A stretch of DNA of 64,000 nucleotides from Arthrobacter sp. ISL-28. GTDB lineage: Bacteria; Actinomycetota; Actinomycetes; Actinomycetales; Micrococcaceae. Positions 8,496 to 17,367 of this stretch are shown in pieces. How positions within the stretch are numbered: position 1 is the stretch's first letter; the number at the start of each line of letters is the position of its first letter. Where the stretch lies: assembly GCF_018613875.1 (NCBI RefSeq), contig NZ_JAGGPJ010000028.1:1-64000 (forward strand). Reading direction: 5' to 3'. The notes beneath the pieces were generated by a model. The model had not been told where the DNA came from. It did no database searches and saw nothing but the letters and a program-made list of their open reading frames with translations. The position numbers and the translations under genes are program-made.

Positions 8496-9350
8496 ATGCT
8501 ACAAGTCTCGACGCGGGCCGTCCTGATCACCCTGATGATTGCGGCCAGCGTGTTTTTAGGCGGCTGCGGGACGCCGTCCCAACCGGCCTCCGGCACGGGC
8601 GGCTCGTCCCGTCCCCGCGCCGCTTCTGTGGCATCGGCCACCGCCGCGGCACCGGCTGCAGCGCCGGGCGAGGCCGTCGCCGCAGGTTCGTCCCTGGGAA
8701 GCGACCTTGCCGCCGTGGATCCTGCCGTCCTGCCGGCGGGATCCCTGTTCCGGAACCCCGCAAACGGCCGTGACGAAGTGATCACGGGCGACACCGAACG
8801 CACGGCCCTGCTGATCGGCGATTCGCAGTCCGAACCGAAGGCTAGCTGGCCCCGCCGCGCCCTGGCCGATCTGGGCTACGACGTCTTCTTCTGCGGCAAG
8901 GGCGGCACCGGCTACGTCGCCTCCAACGGCGCCACCGGCAACTATGTCGATGCCCTGCAGCGGGGCGACTGGCACCTTCCGTACGGTTTCCCTCCGCTCG
9001 TGGTAATCCAGGGCGGCGGCAATGACGCCAGGCAGGGCGCCAGCGACGAACAGATCGTCGCCAACGCGGAGAGCCTGATCACCACGCTCAAGCAGCGCTA
9101 CCCGGGCGCCAAGCTGGTCATGGTCGGCACGCTGGCCAAGGGCACCGGGCGGCGCACCGAGGTTGATGCGCTGCTGGGATCGGTGGCGGCTGCCCACAGC
9201 ATCCCGTTCGTCAGTGTCGGTGACTGGCTGACCCGCTACGGCCTCGAGGAGCATCTTGCCGACTCGGTTCACATGAACGACGACGGCCACCGCGCGCTGG
9301 GAATGTTGCTGGGCGACCGGCTGGAGGCACTCGGACTAGACCTGGACTAG
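8496..9350 (+). CDS. Secreted SGNH-hydrolase lipoprotein
   Basis: A 284-residue protein from ATG 8496, chosen because AGGAG lies 8 bases upstream and a signal peptide starts there. A hydrophobic stretch ends in the lipobox LGGC, predicting diacylglycerol modification and anchoring outside the membrane. A low-complexity Ala/Ser/Pro linker follows. The hydrolase part carries GDSQ (block I serine), a glycine-rich block, GGGND (block III) and DSVHMNDDGH (block V Asp and His), the full SGNH catalytic set. Substrates in the family include acyl esters and acetylated polysaccharides. The actual one is unknown. It is monocistronic, with a hairpin downstream. Confidence 0.88.
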   Translation: MLQVSTRAVLITLMIAASVFLGGCGTPSQPASGTGGSSRPRAASVASATAAAPAAAPGEAVAAGSSLGSDLAAVDPAVLPAGSLFRNPANGRDEVITGDTERTALLIGDSQSEPKASWPRRALADLGYDVFFCGKGGTGYVASNGATGNYVDALQRGDWHLPYGFPPLVVIQGGGNDARQGASDEQIVANAESLITTLKQRYPGAKLVMVGTLAKGTGRRTEVDALLGSVAAAHSIPFVSVGDWLTRYGLEEHLADSVHMNDDGHRALGMLLGDRLEALGLDLD

Positions 9351-9432
9351 GCGCGATCGGTCCGCGATCCCGTCAACCATGCAGGACTGAGCGACGTGCA
9401 GCAACAACTAACGCGCCGGCCTGACGGCCAGG

Positions 9433-9466
9433 GAGCCGATGCCCACCTTCGGGTGGACACCGGCTC
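9433..9466 (+). terminator. Terminator-like hairpin after the SGNH gene
   Basis: A 15-bp stem with two mismatches closes on a TTCG tetraloop (9448-9451) and is followed on the plus strand by TTTC. It lies between the SGNH gene and the convergent oppDF stop at 9497. Confidence 0.55.
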
Positions 9467-9496
9467 TTTCAGGCCACTGCAAGATGATGGTTCCGG

Positions 9497-11326
9497 CTAT
9501 TCCATTCCGGCGGCGAGCAATTGCTCCCGCAGTTCGCGGCGTTCACGCTGCCTTTCCGGGTCCGGCAGCGGCACGGCCGCCAGCAGGCGCTGCGTGTAGT
9601 GCTCCTGGGGATTGCGCAGGATCTGATCCCGGCTCCCCTGCTCCACGATGCGCCCGCGCTGCATGACGCAGATCCGGTCCGCCAGAACGTCTACGACAGC
9701 CAGATCATGCGTGACGAAGAGGCACGCGAAGCCAAGTTCGCGCTGCAGGTTCTGGAAAAGCTCCAGAACCTTCGCCTGCACAGACACGTCCAGCGCCGAC
9801 GTGGGCTCGTCCGCCACCATCAGCTTCGGCTTCAGCGAGAGGGCGCGGGCGATGCCCACCCGCTGCTTCTGCCCGCCTGACAGCTCGTGCGGATACCGGT
9901 TGCGGTAGTCGCGTGGAAGCTCAACCTGGTCGAGCAAGGCTTCAATCCGCTTCTGGAGGTCGTTGCCCTTCGCCACCCCGGCGAGGTACATCGGTTCGCC
10001 GATGCTTTCGCCGATCGGCAGGCGCGGGTTCAAGGAGGAGGACGGATCCTGGAAGACCATGCCGATGTGGCGCCGCACGTGGTGCAGCTGCTTGCCGTTT
10101 TTCTTGGCTGCGGAAATGTCCTGGCCCACGACCCGCATCCGGCCGGCTGCCACCGGGAGCAGCCCCACGGCGGCGCGCCCGATGGTGGTCTTTCCGGAGC
10201 CGGACTCCCCCACGAGCCCGACCACCTGTCCAGGGTAGATAGTCAGATTGGCGCCCTCGACGGCCCTGAACGCCGGCACGCGGCCCTGCTTGGGATACTC
10301 GATGGCCACGTCGGTCAGTTCAAGGACTGGTTCACCGGCGGGCCTGGCGGATTCCGCAGCAGCCAGCGCCTCAGCGTTTTCTTGCTCCCGGCGTACCAGT
10401 TCCCCGTGCTCCACAGACTCAAGTTCAGCATGCGTGACGGCGGCCAAGGCGGCGGTCACGTCCACGGCGGTCTCGGTGTCCGCGCCGCCCTGTCCAAGGT
10501 GCGGAACGGCCGCCAGCAGCGCCTGCGTGTAGGGGTGCTGCGGGTTGTGGAAAATCTGCTCGGCGGTGCCGGATTCGACGATCAGCCCCCGGCGCATGAC
10601 TGCGATCCGGTCAGCGAGGTCGGCCACGACGCCCATGTCATGCGTGATGAGGACGATCGCGCTGTCGAGCTTGTTCCGCAGGTTTCTCATCAGATCCAGG
10701 ATTTCGGCCTGCACCGTCACGTCAAGGGCCGTGGTGGGTTCGTCAGCAATCAGCAGCTTGGGGTCGCAGGACAGGGACTGCGCAATCATTGCGCGCTGCC
10801 GCTGCCCGCCGGACAGCTGGTGCGGGTAGGACTTGAAGGCTTTCTCGGGATCCGGCAGCTCCACCAGGTCGAGCATCCGCAGCGCGCGCTCCCGGGCTTC
10901 ATCCGGTGACACCTCGTTGTGGAGGCGCACCGTTTCCACGATTTGGGCGCCCACCGTGTAGACGGGGTTCAGGGCCGTCATGGGCTCCTGGAAAATGACG
11001 GCCACGTCCTTCCCGCGGACGCTGCGGATGTTGGAGGCGTTGGCGCCAAGCAGCTCCTTGCCGGAGAGCTTGACGCTTCCGGAGACGCGGCTGTTGCTCG
11101 GCAGCAGGCCCAGCAGCGCCATGGAGCTGGCGCTCTTGCCGGAACCGGATTCGCCAACGATGGCCAGCACCTCGCCGGCGCGGACTTCGTAGTTAAGTCC
11201 GACGGCGGCCGGAACCCACTTCTTCTCCACGCCGAAGTCGACGCTCAGGTCGCGCACCTCAAGGACGACAGCGCCCTTGCTGTCGGGATCGGACCGGGCG
11301 GGGCCGGGGATGATGTAGTCAGACAT
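9497..11326 (-). CDS. Fused peptide ABC transporter ATPase (DppD-DppF type)
   Basis: A 609-residue cytoplasmic subunit carrying two ABC domains in one chain. Domain 1 (about 20-265) has Walker A GESGSGKSASS, signature LSGGQRQR and Walker B LLIADEPTTALD. Domain 2 (about 335-590) has GESGSGKTTIGRA, LSGGQKQR and LMVADEPTSALD. Each ends in the C-terminal extension typical of oligopeptide/dipeptide/nickel importers. It powers the permeases encoded at 12061-14738. It is separated from them by an opposite-strand gene, so it must have its own promoter in the short gap 11327-11405. Both sites look catalytically intact. Confidence 0.94.
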   Translation of the reverse strand: MSDYIIPGPARSDPDSKGAVVLEVRDLSVDFGVEKKWVPAAVGLNYEVRAGEVLAIVGESGSGKSASSMALLGLLPSNSRVSGSVKLSGKELLGANASNIRSVRGKDVAVIFQEPMTALNPVYTVGAQIVETVRLHNEVSPDEARERALRMLDLVELPDPEKAFKSYPHQLSGGQRQRAMIAQSLSCDPKLLIADEPTTALDVTVQAEILDLMRNLRNKLDSAIVLITHDMGVVADLADRIAVMRRGLIVESGTAEQIFHNPQHPYTQALLAAVPHLGQGGADTETAVDVTAALAAVTHAELESVEHGELVRREQENAEALAAAESARPAGEPVLELTDVAIEYPKQGRVPAFRAVEGANLTIYPGQVVGLVGESGSGKTTIGRAAVGLLPVAAGRMRVVGQDISAAKKNGKQLHHVRRHIGMVFQDPSSSLNPRLPIGESIGEPMYLAGVAKGNDLQKRIEALLDQVELPRDYRNRYPHELSGGQKQRVGIARALSLKPKLMVADEPTSALDVSVQAKVLELFQNLQRELGFACLFVTHDLAVVDVLADRICVMQRGRIVEQGSRDQILRNPQEHYTQRLLAAVPLPDPERQRERRELREQLLAAGME

Positions 11327-11405
11327 GTTGGGGTTTTCCTTCCACCCGGGACAGCGGAGCAGGAGAAATTAGTGCTGCGGCCCGAAGTCCTGAATTATTG
11401 GGGGC

Positions 11406-12035
11406 ATGAGCACTGCGCCGCACGCCGAAAATGCTGTGACCTTCAAGGCCCGCACCAACAAATGGTTTGCGGCGCTTGCCTGGCTCGTGGCCGGCGTCGG
11501 CCTTGTCAGCACCGCCGCAACGGGCGGGGCGGCATCCATGCTCGGCATCGGGCCGCTGCTGCTGATCGGATACCTTGGCTGGCTGTTGTTCTGGCGCCCT
11601 TCGGTCGTAATCCATGACGCCGGCGTCCGGCTCGAGAACCCGTTCCGGTCCGTGATGGTGCCATGGGCTGCCCTCGTCCATGTGGACACGCGGTACGCGC
11701 TGACCCTCGTCACACCGTCCGGAAGCTATGGCGCCTGGGCGGCGCCTGCCCCCGGGATCTGGGGCGGACGCAACGCGCGCCCCGAGGATCTCCACGGCCT
11801 GCCAGGCACCACCTATGGCCCCGGGAATTCCGTTCGGCCCGGCGATTTGAAGAGCACCGACTCCGGGCAGGCCGCGCAGTTGGTCCGCGCCCGCTGGCAG
11901 CAGCTTGTTGAAGCCGGCGCCATCAACGCAGGGAACGCTGCCATTACCCCCGTCTCGATAACCGTCCGCTGGCTGCATGTTGGCGCCACCGCGCTGCTGC
12001 TCGCGTTCAGCATCTGGGGCGTGGCGCTGCTCTAG
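11406..12035 (+). CDS. PH-domain-like membrane protein inside the peptide ABC locus
   Basis: A 209-residue protein. Two hydrophobic helices at about 20-62 (WFAALAWLVAGVGLVSTAA and IGPLLLIGYLGWLLFW) are followed by a PH-like soluble core, PSVVIHDAGVRLENPFRSVMVPWAALVHVDTRYALTLVT. One more C-terminal helix (VGATALLLAFSIWGVALL) ends the chain. This layout is common in actinobacterial bacterial-PH proteins, whose function is not settled. It lies on the strand opposite to the ABC genes and splits their operon. The ribosome binding site is poor; the start is the first plausible ATG. Confidence 0.72.
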   Translation: MSTAPHAENAVTFKARTNKWFAALAWLVAGVGLVSTAATGGAASMLGIGPLLLIGYLGWLLFWRPSVVIHDAGVRLENPFRSVMVPWAALVHVDTRYALTLVTPSGSYGAWAAPAPGIWGGRNARPEDLHGLPGTTYGPGNSVRPGDLKSTDSGQAAQLVRARWQQLVEAGAINAGNAAITPVSITVRWLHVGATALLLAFSIWGVALL

Positions 12036-12060
12036 GGCCCCTCCCTGCCACGGCAGCACG

Positions 12061-13200
12061 TCAGCCTCCCCTGTTGTCGCCGGAGACAGTGCCGTCCTCG
12101 GCAGTGCCATCCTTGACCGTGGCCGGTATCTTCTCCGGCGCCAGCGGACTGCTTACCTCCCGTGCTTTCTTGGCGTTGAACTTCTTCTGGCGCGGATCAA
12201 ACGCGTCCCGCAGCCCGTCGCCGATGAAATTGATGCTGAGGCAGATGAGGACGATGAACAGGCCTGGGAACCAGAACAGCCACGGACGGGTGGAAAAGGC
12301 TTCCTGGTTCTGCGAAATGAGCAGTCCAAGGGAGGTGTCGGGAGACTTGACGCCGACGCCCAGGTAGCTCAGCGCCGTCTCGGTAAGAATCGCCGCGGAC
12401 ATCGTCAGGGTGACGTTGACGATCAGGACGCCCACCGCGTTGGGCAGGATGTGCTTGAAAATGATCCGGGCGTTGCTGGCTCCGGAGATGCGTGCGGCGT
12501 CGACAAATTCCCGTTCCCGCAGGGACAGGAACTCACCGCGCATGAGCCTGGCCAGGCCCACCCAGCTGATCAGCCCCAGGAAGATGCCGAGCGCCAGGAC
12601 ACCGTTGGTGCTGGCAAAGGACGCAAACCAACTGCCTTCGTCCCTCCGCCCGGCGAGCTGGGCCATGACGGCTGCGAGGAGCAGTGCCGGGACGATGATG
12701 ATGACGTCCGTGAGGCGCATGAGGATGGCCTCCATCCAGCCGCGGAAGTAGCCGGACAGGGCGCCGACGATCACTCCGATCAGGCCGGCGATGAGGCCGA
12801 TGACCACCATGATGGTGATGGACTGTTGGGCGCCGCGCATCGTCATGGCGAACAGGTCCCGCCCGATCCGGTCCTGGCCGAACGGGTGCTCCCCCCAGGC
12901 CGGAGGCCACAACGAGGCCGTAGGGGCACCCCCGTTGACCAGCGGCGACACAGCCTCGTGGCTGTATTTCCACCATCCCGGGATGCCGGCATAGCCCACG
13001 GAGGTGAAGGCCATGATGAAGATGAAGGCAAAGACCACGAGACCCACGATCGCGCCGGAGTGGCCGAGGAACCGCTTGCGGACGATCTGCCCCTGGCTCA
13101 GTCCCCGGGCCTCGATGACGGGTTCGATGCCGGCGGCCTGCTGCCGGTGCAGGCTGCCCTGCTCGGCGACGATTTCATCCTGCTGGCTCGGCTGGCTCAT
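12061..13200 (-). CDS. Peptide ABC transporter permease (DppC/OppC type)
   Basis: A 379-residue inner-membrane permease. An N-terminal cytoplasmic region rich in Gln/Glu precedes a first helix GLVVFAFIFIMAFTS. Then follow a periplasmic loop containing HPFGQDRIGRDLF, five further helices, and the EAA loop around REREFVDAARISGASNARIIFKHILPN that docks with the ATPase. The C-terminal tail is charged. It pairs with the DppB-type subunit, whose gene overlaps it by 4 bases (ATGA), implying translational coupling. Confidence 0.93.
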   Translation of the reverse strand: MSQPSQQDEIVAEQGSLHRQQAAGIEPVIEARGLSQGQIVRKRFLGHSGAIVGLVVFAFIFIMAFTSVGYAGIPGWWKYSHEAVSPLVNGGAPTASLWPPAWGEHPFGQDRIGRDLFAMTMRGAQQSITIMVVIGLIAGLIGVIVGALSGYFRGWMEAILMRLTDVIIIVPALLLAAVMAQLAGRRDEGSWFASFASTNGVLALGIFLGLISWVGLARLMRGEFLSLREREFVDAARISGASNARIIFKHILPNAVGVLIVNVTLTMSAAILTETALSYLGVGVKSPDTSLGLLISQNQEAFSTRPWLFWFPGLFIVLICLSINFIGDGLRDAFDPRQKKFNAKKAREVSSPLAPEKIPATVKDGTAEDGTVSGDNRGG

Positions 13201-14738
13201 GCTTTTACCCTTACTCGTGGATCCAGTGCGGAATACGCAAGGTCCGCAATGAGGTTGAACGCCATGGCCGTGATGGCGACGCAGACAAAGACGCCCATGA
13301 CGGGGTTGGGGTCAACGTGCTGAATCCCGTCGAGGAACAGGAACCCCATGCCGCGGACGGAAAAGACCGTCTCGGTGATGACGGCTCCACCGATGAGCCC
13401 GCCGATGTCGAAGGCAACGATGGTGGCGACCGGGATCAAAGCGTTCCGGAACGCATGGCGCATCACGACGGTCCGTTCAGACAGGCCTTTGGCCCGTGCC
13501 GTCCGGATGTAGTCCATGTTCATGATTTCGAGCATGGAGGCTCTGGTGAACCGGGTGTAGCCGGCCAGCGAGATGAGGACCAGGGCCGTTGTCGGCAGGA
13601 TGAGGTGGGTGAAGGAATCGAGCCCGAGGATCCAGAAATCACCCTCGATGTTCGGGGTGCCGGCGCCGATGGTCGCAATGGGGCGTCCGCGCACTCTGCC
13701 GTTGCTGAAGTAGGCGGGCCAGGCCTGCATGAAGCGGTCAAGGACGATGAGGAATCCCATGAGGAATGAGGTGATGGCGGCAGCGCGCATGGACTGGCCG
13801 CGGTCATAGCCTCCCACGAAGTAGCCGATGGCCGTGCCGATGAGGACCGTGGCGATCGCGAGGAGCACGATCATGAGGAACGTTGCCTGGCTGAGCAGCG
13901 GCTGGATGAGGAAGTATGCAACCACGCCGGCGCCGACGGCGATGAGAGCGGACTGCAGCGCCTTCCGGTTCCTCAGGCCGGCCGTGAGCAGGGTGACGGC
14001 AAAGGCCAGTCCGACACCGGCGATGGCGATGACGACCGGCCCGAATCCGGGTGTTCTGAACCAGAGGGTGACGGAGAAGTAGATGAGTACGGCAGTGACA
14101 ACGGCGAAGACTATTCCGGCTGTGAGCGCCCGCCGCTTCGCATCCCCGCCGGCGACGATCATGGCGACAAAACCGAGTACCGCGCCGATGCCAATTGCCA
14201 CGGGAAGAGGTATCTCAGGGTTCCTGAGGAAGTTGTTGAATCCGATGGCGCCAAATTCCTTCAGCAGCACGGCGACCCAGAAAATCGGGAGGGAAAAGAA
14301 TAGAAAGGCCATGAAGGTCACGCCGTAATCCAGCGTGCTGTACTGTCGCAACGCGGTGATGATGCCAAGGGTGATGCCCACGAGGATCGCCAGAATGGTG
14401 GCGCCGGTAACCAGGGTGAGGGTCTGGACGAGTGCATGCCCCAGCGCGTCCGTAATGGGCTGTCCGGCGATGTTCTTGCCCAGATTGCAGGAGCCGGCGA
14501 AAGGCACGAGGCATTGGGCGGCGCCGCCGAGCCATTTGAAGTAGCGCAGCGGCGCCGGGGTCTCCAGGTCCAGGAGAGCGGACCTGGAGTCCATCAATTG
14601 CTGTTTGTTGGGCGCACTGCTGGCCCGGAACTCCGCGAGCGGATCTCCGGACGCCGCGGTGAGCAGATACACCAGGAAGGATGCGCCCAGAAGAATGAGT
14701 GCAGCGGTGACTAGCCGCCGGACAATGTAGGTCACCAT
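13197..14738 (-). CDS. Peptide ABC transporter permease (DppB type) with large membrane insertion
   Basis: A 513-residue permease, against about 310-340 in the standard family. The usual start MVTYIVRRLVTAALILLGASFLVYLL and first helices are present, and the C-terminal part contains the EAA loop MLEIMNMDYIRTARAKGLSERTVVMRHAFRNALIP. Between them, about residues 175-335 add an extra block of roughly five hydrophobic helices (for example AVLGFVAMIVAG, IVFAVVTAVLIYFSV, VVIAIAGVGLAFAVTLL, FLMIVLLAIATVLIGTAIGYFVG). Such inserted permeases exist in Actinobacteria. The role of the insertion is not known to me. Confidence 0.9.
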   Translation of the reverse strand: MVTYIVRRLVTAALILLGASFLVYLLTAASGDPLAEFRASSAPNKQQLMDSRSALLDLETPAPLRYFKWLGGAAQCLVPFAGSCNLGKNIAGQPITDALGHALVQTLTLVTGATILAILVGITLGIITALRQYSTLDYGVTFMAFLFFSLPIFWVAVLLKEFGAIGFNNFLRNPEIPLPVAIGIGAVLGFVAMIVAGGDAKRRALTAGIVFAVVTAVLIYFSVTLWFRTPGFGPVVIAIAGVGLAFAVTLLTAGLRNRKALQSALIAVGAGVVAYFLIQPLLSQATFLMIVLLAIATVLIGTAIGYFVGGYDRGQSMRAAAITSFLMGFLIVLDRFMQAWPAYFSNGRVRGRPIATIGAGTPNIEGDFWILGLDSFTHLILPTTALVLISLAGYTRFTRASMLEIMNMDYIRTARAKGLSERTVVMRHAFRNALIPVATIVAFDIGGLIGGAVITETVFSVRGMGFLFLDGIQHVDPNPVMGVFVCVAITAMAFNLIADLAYSALDPRVRVKA

Positions 14739-14841
14739 CGTGATAGAACCTCAGTATTCGGGCCCGGGGATTGCCCGGGCCGGTCGCGGGTTGGCCGTGC
14801 CCGCCTTTGTGTTGCCGGCACGGCGGGAGAAGTCGCTGCAA

Positions 14842-14876
14842 AGGCGCCGGGACCATAGTGCTCGATCCCGGCGCCT
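14842..14876 (-). promoter_or_regulatory. Intercistronic hairpin between binding-protein and permease genes
   Basis: An 11-bp perfect GC stem (14842-14852 with 14866-14876) around a 13-base loop lies 32 bases after the binding-protein stop and about 100 bases before the permease start. There is no convincing T run, so partial termination or 3'-end protection is likely. This would give more binding protein than permease. Confidence 0.5.
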
Positions 14877-14907
14877 CAGCTAGCTTCTTGCAGTTGTGGT
14901 CGTCGGC

Positions 14908-16686
14908 CTACTTTTCGGCCCACTCCCAGAAGTTCCACCAGACTCCCGTCTGGTTCGGCATGAACTTCACGCCGGTGATGCGGTCGCTGTAGGCGTCGAC
15001 TCCGACGGCCTGGAACAGCGGGAGACCGTACGCGGACTCCCAGATCTTCTTATCGATCTGTACCTTGAGCTCGTCCTGCTTGCCGTGGTCGGTCGTAACG
15101 ATCAGCTCATCCATCAGCTTGTCAGCCTCCGGGTCGCTGAACTTGTTGAAGTTGGAGCCGTTGCCCGTGCGGAAGATCTGCGGCACGCCGGAGACTCCAA
15201 CGCCAGGGTTGATCCAGCCGAAGATGGTGGCGTCGTAGCCGCCCTTGCCGAGCGCCTTGCCCCAGTCAGAGCCACCCAGACCGCCGTCGACGATCTTGAA
15301 GCCCGCCTTGGTGGCGGATTCGCGGATCAGGGAGAAGGCATCCACGCGGTTCGGGTTGTCCTTGTTGTACATGATGCGGACTTCCGGAGCCTTGCCCGCG
15401 AGCAGTTTCTTTGCTCCGTCAATGTCAACATCCTGGTATGCCGAGGAGCCGTTTTCCTTCACGGAATCGGCGTAGGCAGGCTGGGCCGGAACAAAGAGCT
15501 GTGAATCCAGCGGCTTCGCTTCCGGATCCAGCTTCTTGACGATCTTGTCGACAATGTCCTTTCGGGGAACAGACTTTATGAACGCTTCACGCACGCTCTT
15601 GTCAGCGAGCGGCCCCGAGTAGTTCAGGTCGATGTGGTCGTAGGACAGCTGATAGCCCTGCTCCACGGTCACGCCCTGGCTTTCGAGGGCCTTGAGCTGC
15701 TCCAGCGTATCGGCGGAGGGTTGCGGGGCGATGATGTCCGCCTCACCGTTCTTCAGTGCCTGGACCTGTGCAGGAGCGGAACCGATGTAGCGGACGGTGA
15801 TTTCGTCGAGCTTGGCCTCGGGGCCCCAGTTGTAGTCCTTGTTCCGGACCATGGTCAGGGACTGGTCCTGGTTGATGCTCTTGACGATGAACGGACCGTT
15901 GGAGAGGAAGAGACTCGGATCGCTCGGCAGGGTTTTGGAGTCGAATCCGGTGTTCCAGAGGTCGGCCATCGCCTTGAGTTTGGTGTCAGCAGGCTTCGGG
16001 GCCTTGGCATCGCCCCGGGGCATTCCCTTGAGGTGGTCAATGAACTCCTGGGTATCCGCCATGCCGGCCTTCTTGGCCAGCACGTGGGCGGGGATGTCGA
16101 TCCCGGGGCCGCCGAGCGCGATTTCCCAGTCCGCGAACGGCTTGGAGTACTTGAGCGTCATGGAGCGGTTGTTGTCGCCAATTTCCGGGAAGTCGGTGAG
16201 GGCGAGACCCGTCGGATCACCGGCATAGGAGAAGTACGACGTTCCGGCTTTCCCGTCCGGGTCGGCGTCGTTGTAGTACCCGGAAAATGCGGCCCATTGG
16301 AGGAGGAGGTCCGCTGCGGTGACGGGCGTGCCGTCGGACCATTTGACGCCCTCATTGATGGTGTACTTGACGGTCAAAGGATCGTCCGAGGTCTTTTCCA
16401 TCTTGCCGAACTTTTCATTGCGGACAACGTTCAGCTGGTTATCGATGTAGTAGAAACCTGAGTGGGTGGCGTAGCTGACCTTCGAGTTGATGTCCGTGTT
16501 GCCGTCTGCCGTGTTGGGGTTGAACGTGTTGAATGCGTTCACCTCGACCACGGTAGCCGTGCCACCCGTCTTGCCGGCCGCGTCGCTTGTCGGGGTTGTC
16601 CCGGTGTTGGTGTTTGCGCAGGCGCTGAGTGCCAGCGCCGCCGCCGCGGCAACGCCTACTGCCTTGGAAATACGACTCAATCGCAT
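14908..16686 (-). CDS. Peptide ABC transporter substrate-binding lipoprotein (SBP family 5)
   Basis: A 592-residue extracytoplasmic protein from ATG 16686, chosen for the AGGAGG 5 bases ahead. MRLSRISKAVGVAAAAALALSAC gives a lipoprotein signal with Cys23. The mature part has family 5 features, such as YTINEGVKWSDGTPVTAADLLLQW and the lobe-exchange regions typical of the DppA/OppA fold. It delivers oligopeptides or a related ligand to the two permeases downstream. It is the promoter-proximal gene of the operon, which fits a higher need for the binding protein. Confidence 0.93.
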   Translation of the reverse strand: MRLSRISKAVGVAAAAALALSACANTNTGTTPTSDAAGKTGGTATVVEVNAFNTFNPNTADGNTDINSKVSYATHSGFYYIDNQLNVVRNEKFGKMEKTSDDPLTVKYTINEGVKWSDGTPVTAADLLLQWAAFSGYYNDADPDGKAGTSYFSYAGDPTGLALTDFPEIGDNNRSMTLKYSKPFADWEIALGGPGIDIPAHVLAKKAGMADTQEFIDHLKGMPRGDAKAPKPADTKLKAMADLWNTGFDSKTLPSDPSLFLSNGPFIVKSINQDQSLTMVRNKDYNWGPEAKLDEITVRYIGSAPAQVQALKNGEADIIAPQPSADTLEQLKALESQGVTVEQGYQLSYDHIDLNYSGPLADKSVREAFIKSVPRKDIVDKIVKKLDPEAKPLDSQLFVPAQPAYADSVKENGSSAYQDVDIDGAKKLLAGKAPEVRIMYNKDNPNRVDAFSLIRESATKAGFKIVDGGLGGSDWGKALGKGGYDATIFGWINPGVGVSGVPQIFRTGNGSNFNKFSDPEADKLMDELIVTTDHGKQDELKVQIDKKIWESAYGLPLFQAVGVDAYSDRITGVKFMPNQTGVWWNFWEWAEK

Positions 16687-16763
16687 TCCGCCTCCTATGT
16701 CTCTTAGTGTGGAAAAGACCGCCGCTATGAACGTCGGCCAGATTGCCACATCCCCCCAGTGAG

Positions 16764-16783
16764 CATGTGGCATGTCTCACATG
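16764..16783. promoter_or_regulatory. Inverted repeat upstream of the peptide importer
   Basis: CATGTG at 16764-16769 and CACATG at 16778-16783 form a 6-bp inverted repeat with an 8-base spacer, in the promoter region of the binding-protein gene. The regulator is unknown. The rest of the 400-base gap 16687-17087 shows no gene; it contains only a weak 7-bp hairpin near 16942-16972. Confidence 0.3.
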
Positions 16784-17087
16784 GGATGTAGCCTAGACCC
16801 GAAGGCATGGCTGGCGGACGGAAAGTTGTCCCTGAGTAAAGGTTGTTATCGAGATGCAACCTAGTACTAACTGCGGGGGCCACGCGGCAGGCTTGCTTGG
16901 CCGGATGGGGCCAGGCAGGTATTCATGCCAATCACAACAAAAGCCACGGTCCAAGGGATCAGGGCTTTTGGGTGTTAATTCTCAATCACTGAACAACGGG
17001 CGCGGCTCCTTGATGTTGAAGCGGAACTTGCCCAACACATGGGGATCGAAAACGCGTCCCGGGGCGTCTAAACGGAAGGCTCGCACT

Positions 17088-17342
17088 ATGGCTGATTCTG
17101 AACTCTCGCACCTAAGGGAACGAGCGGCCCATGGCGACGCCGACGCCGTCGGACAGCTCATCGAACTCGCCGCAGATCGAGAGGATTTCGACGAGCTCCG
17201 TCGTCTTGCTGACAGCGGCAGCAAGGATGCAGCGGATCAGCTCGTCGAACTCGCCAGCGAAAAAGGCGCCCTGGCCGTGCTCCGCCATCTGACAGCCGGC
17301 GGCAATACCGATGCAGCCGATGTTTCTGGCCGAGCTGACTGA
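17088..17342 (+). CDS. Small alpha-helical repeat protein, possibly frameshifted at its end
   Basis: An 84-residue protein starting at ATG 17088, with GGAAGG about 9 bases upstream. It has three degenerate helical repeats of about 26 residues: HLRERAAHGDADAVGQLIELAADREDF, DELRRLADSGSKDAADQLVELASEKGAL, and AVLRHLTAGGNTDAAD. These resemble Sel1/HEAT-like units. The final repeat stops abruptly. In the +1 frame from 17320 the natural continuation FLAELTDEDGRGIV runs to a stop at 17365-17367, suggesting a one-base shift near 17315. Function unknown. Confidence 0.6.
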   Translation: MADSELSHLRERAAHGDADAVGQLIELAADREDFDELRRLADSGSKDAADQLVELASEKGALAVLRHLTAGGNTDAADVSGRAD

Positions 17343-17367
17343 CGAAGACGGCCGGGGCATCGTGTGA

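Noticed and set aside
9497..11326. 609-residue ATPase as a false fusion of two genes
   Set aside because: Both ABC domains are complete, the linker is in frame, and fused forms are common in Actinobacteria.
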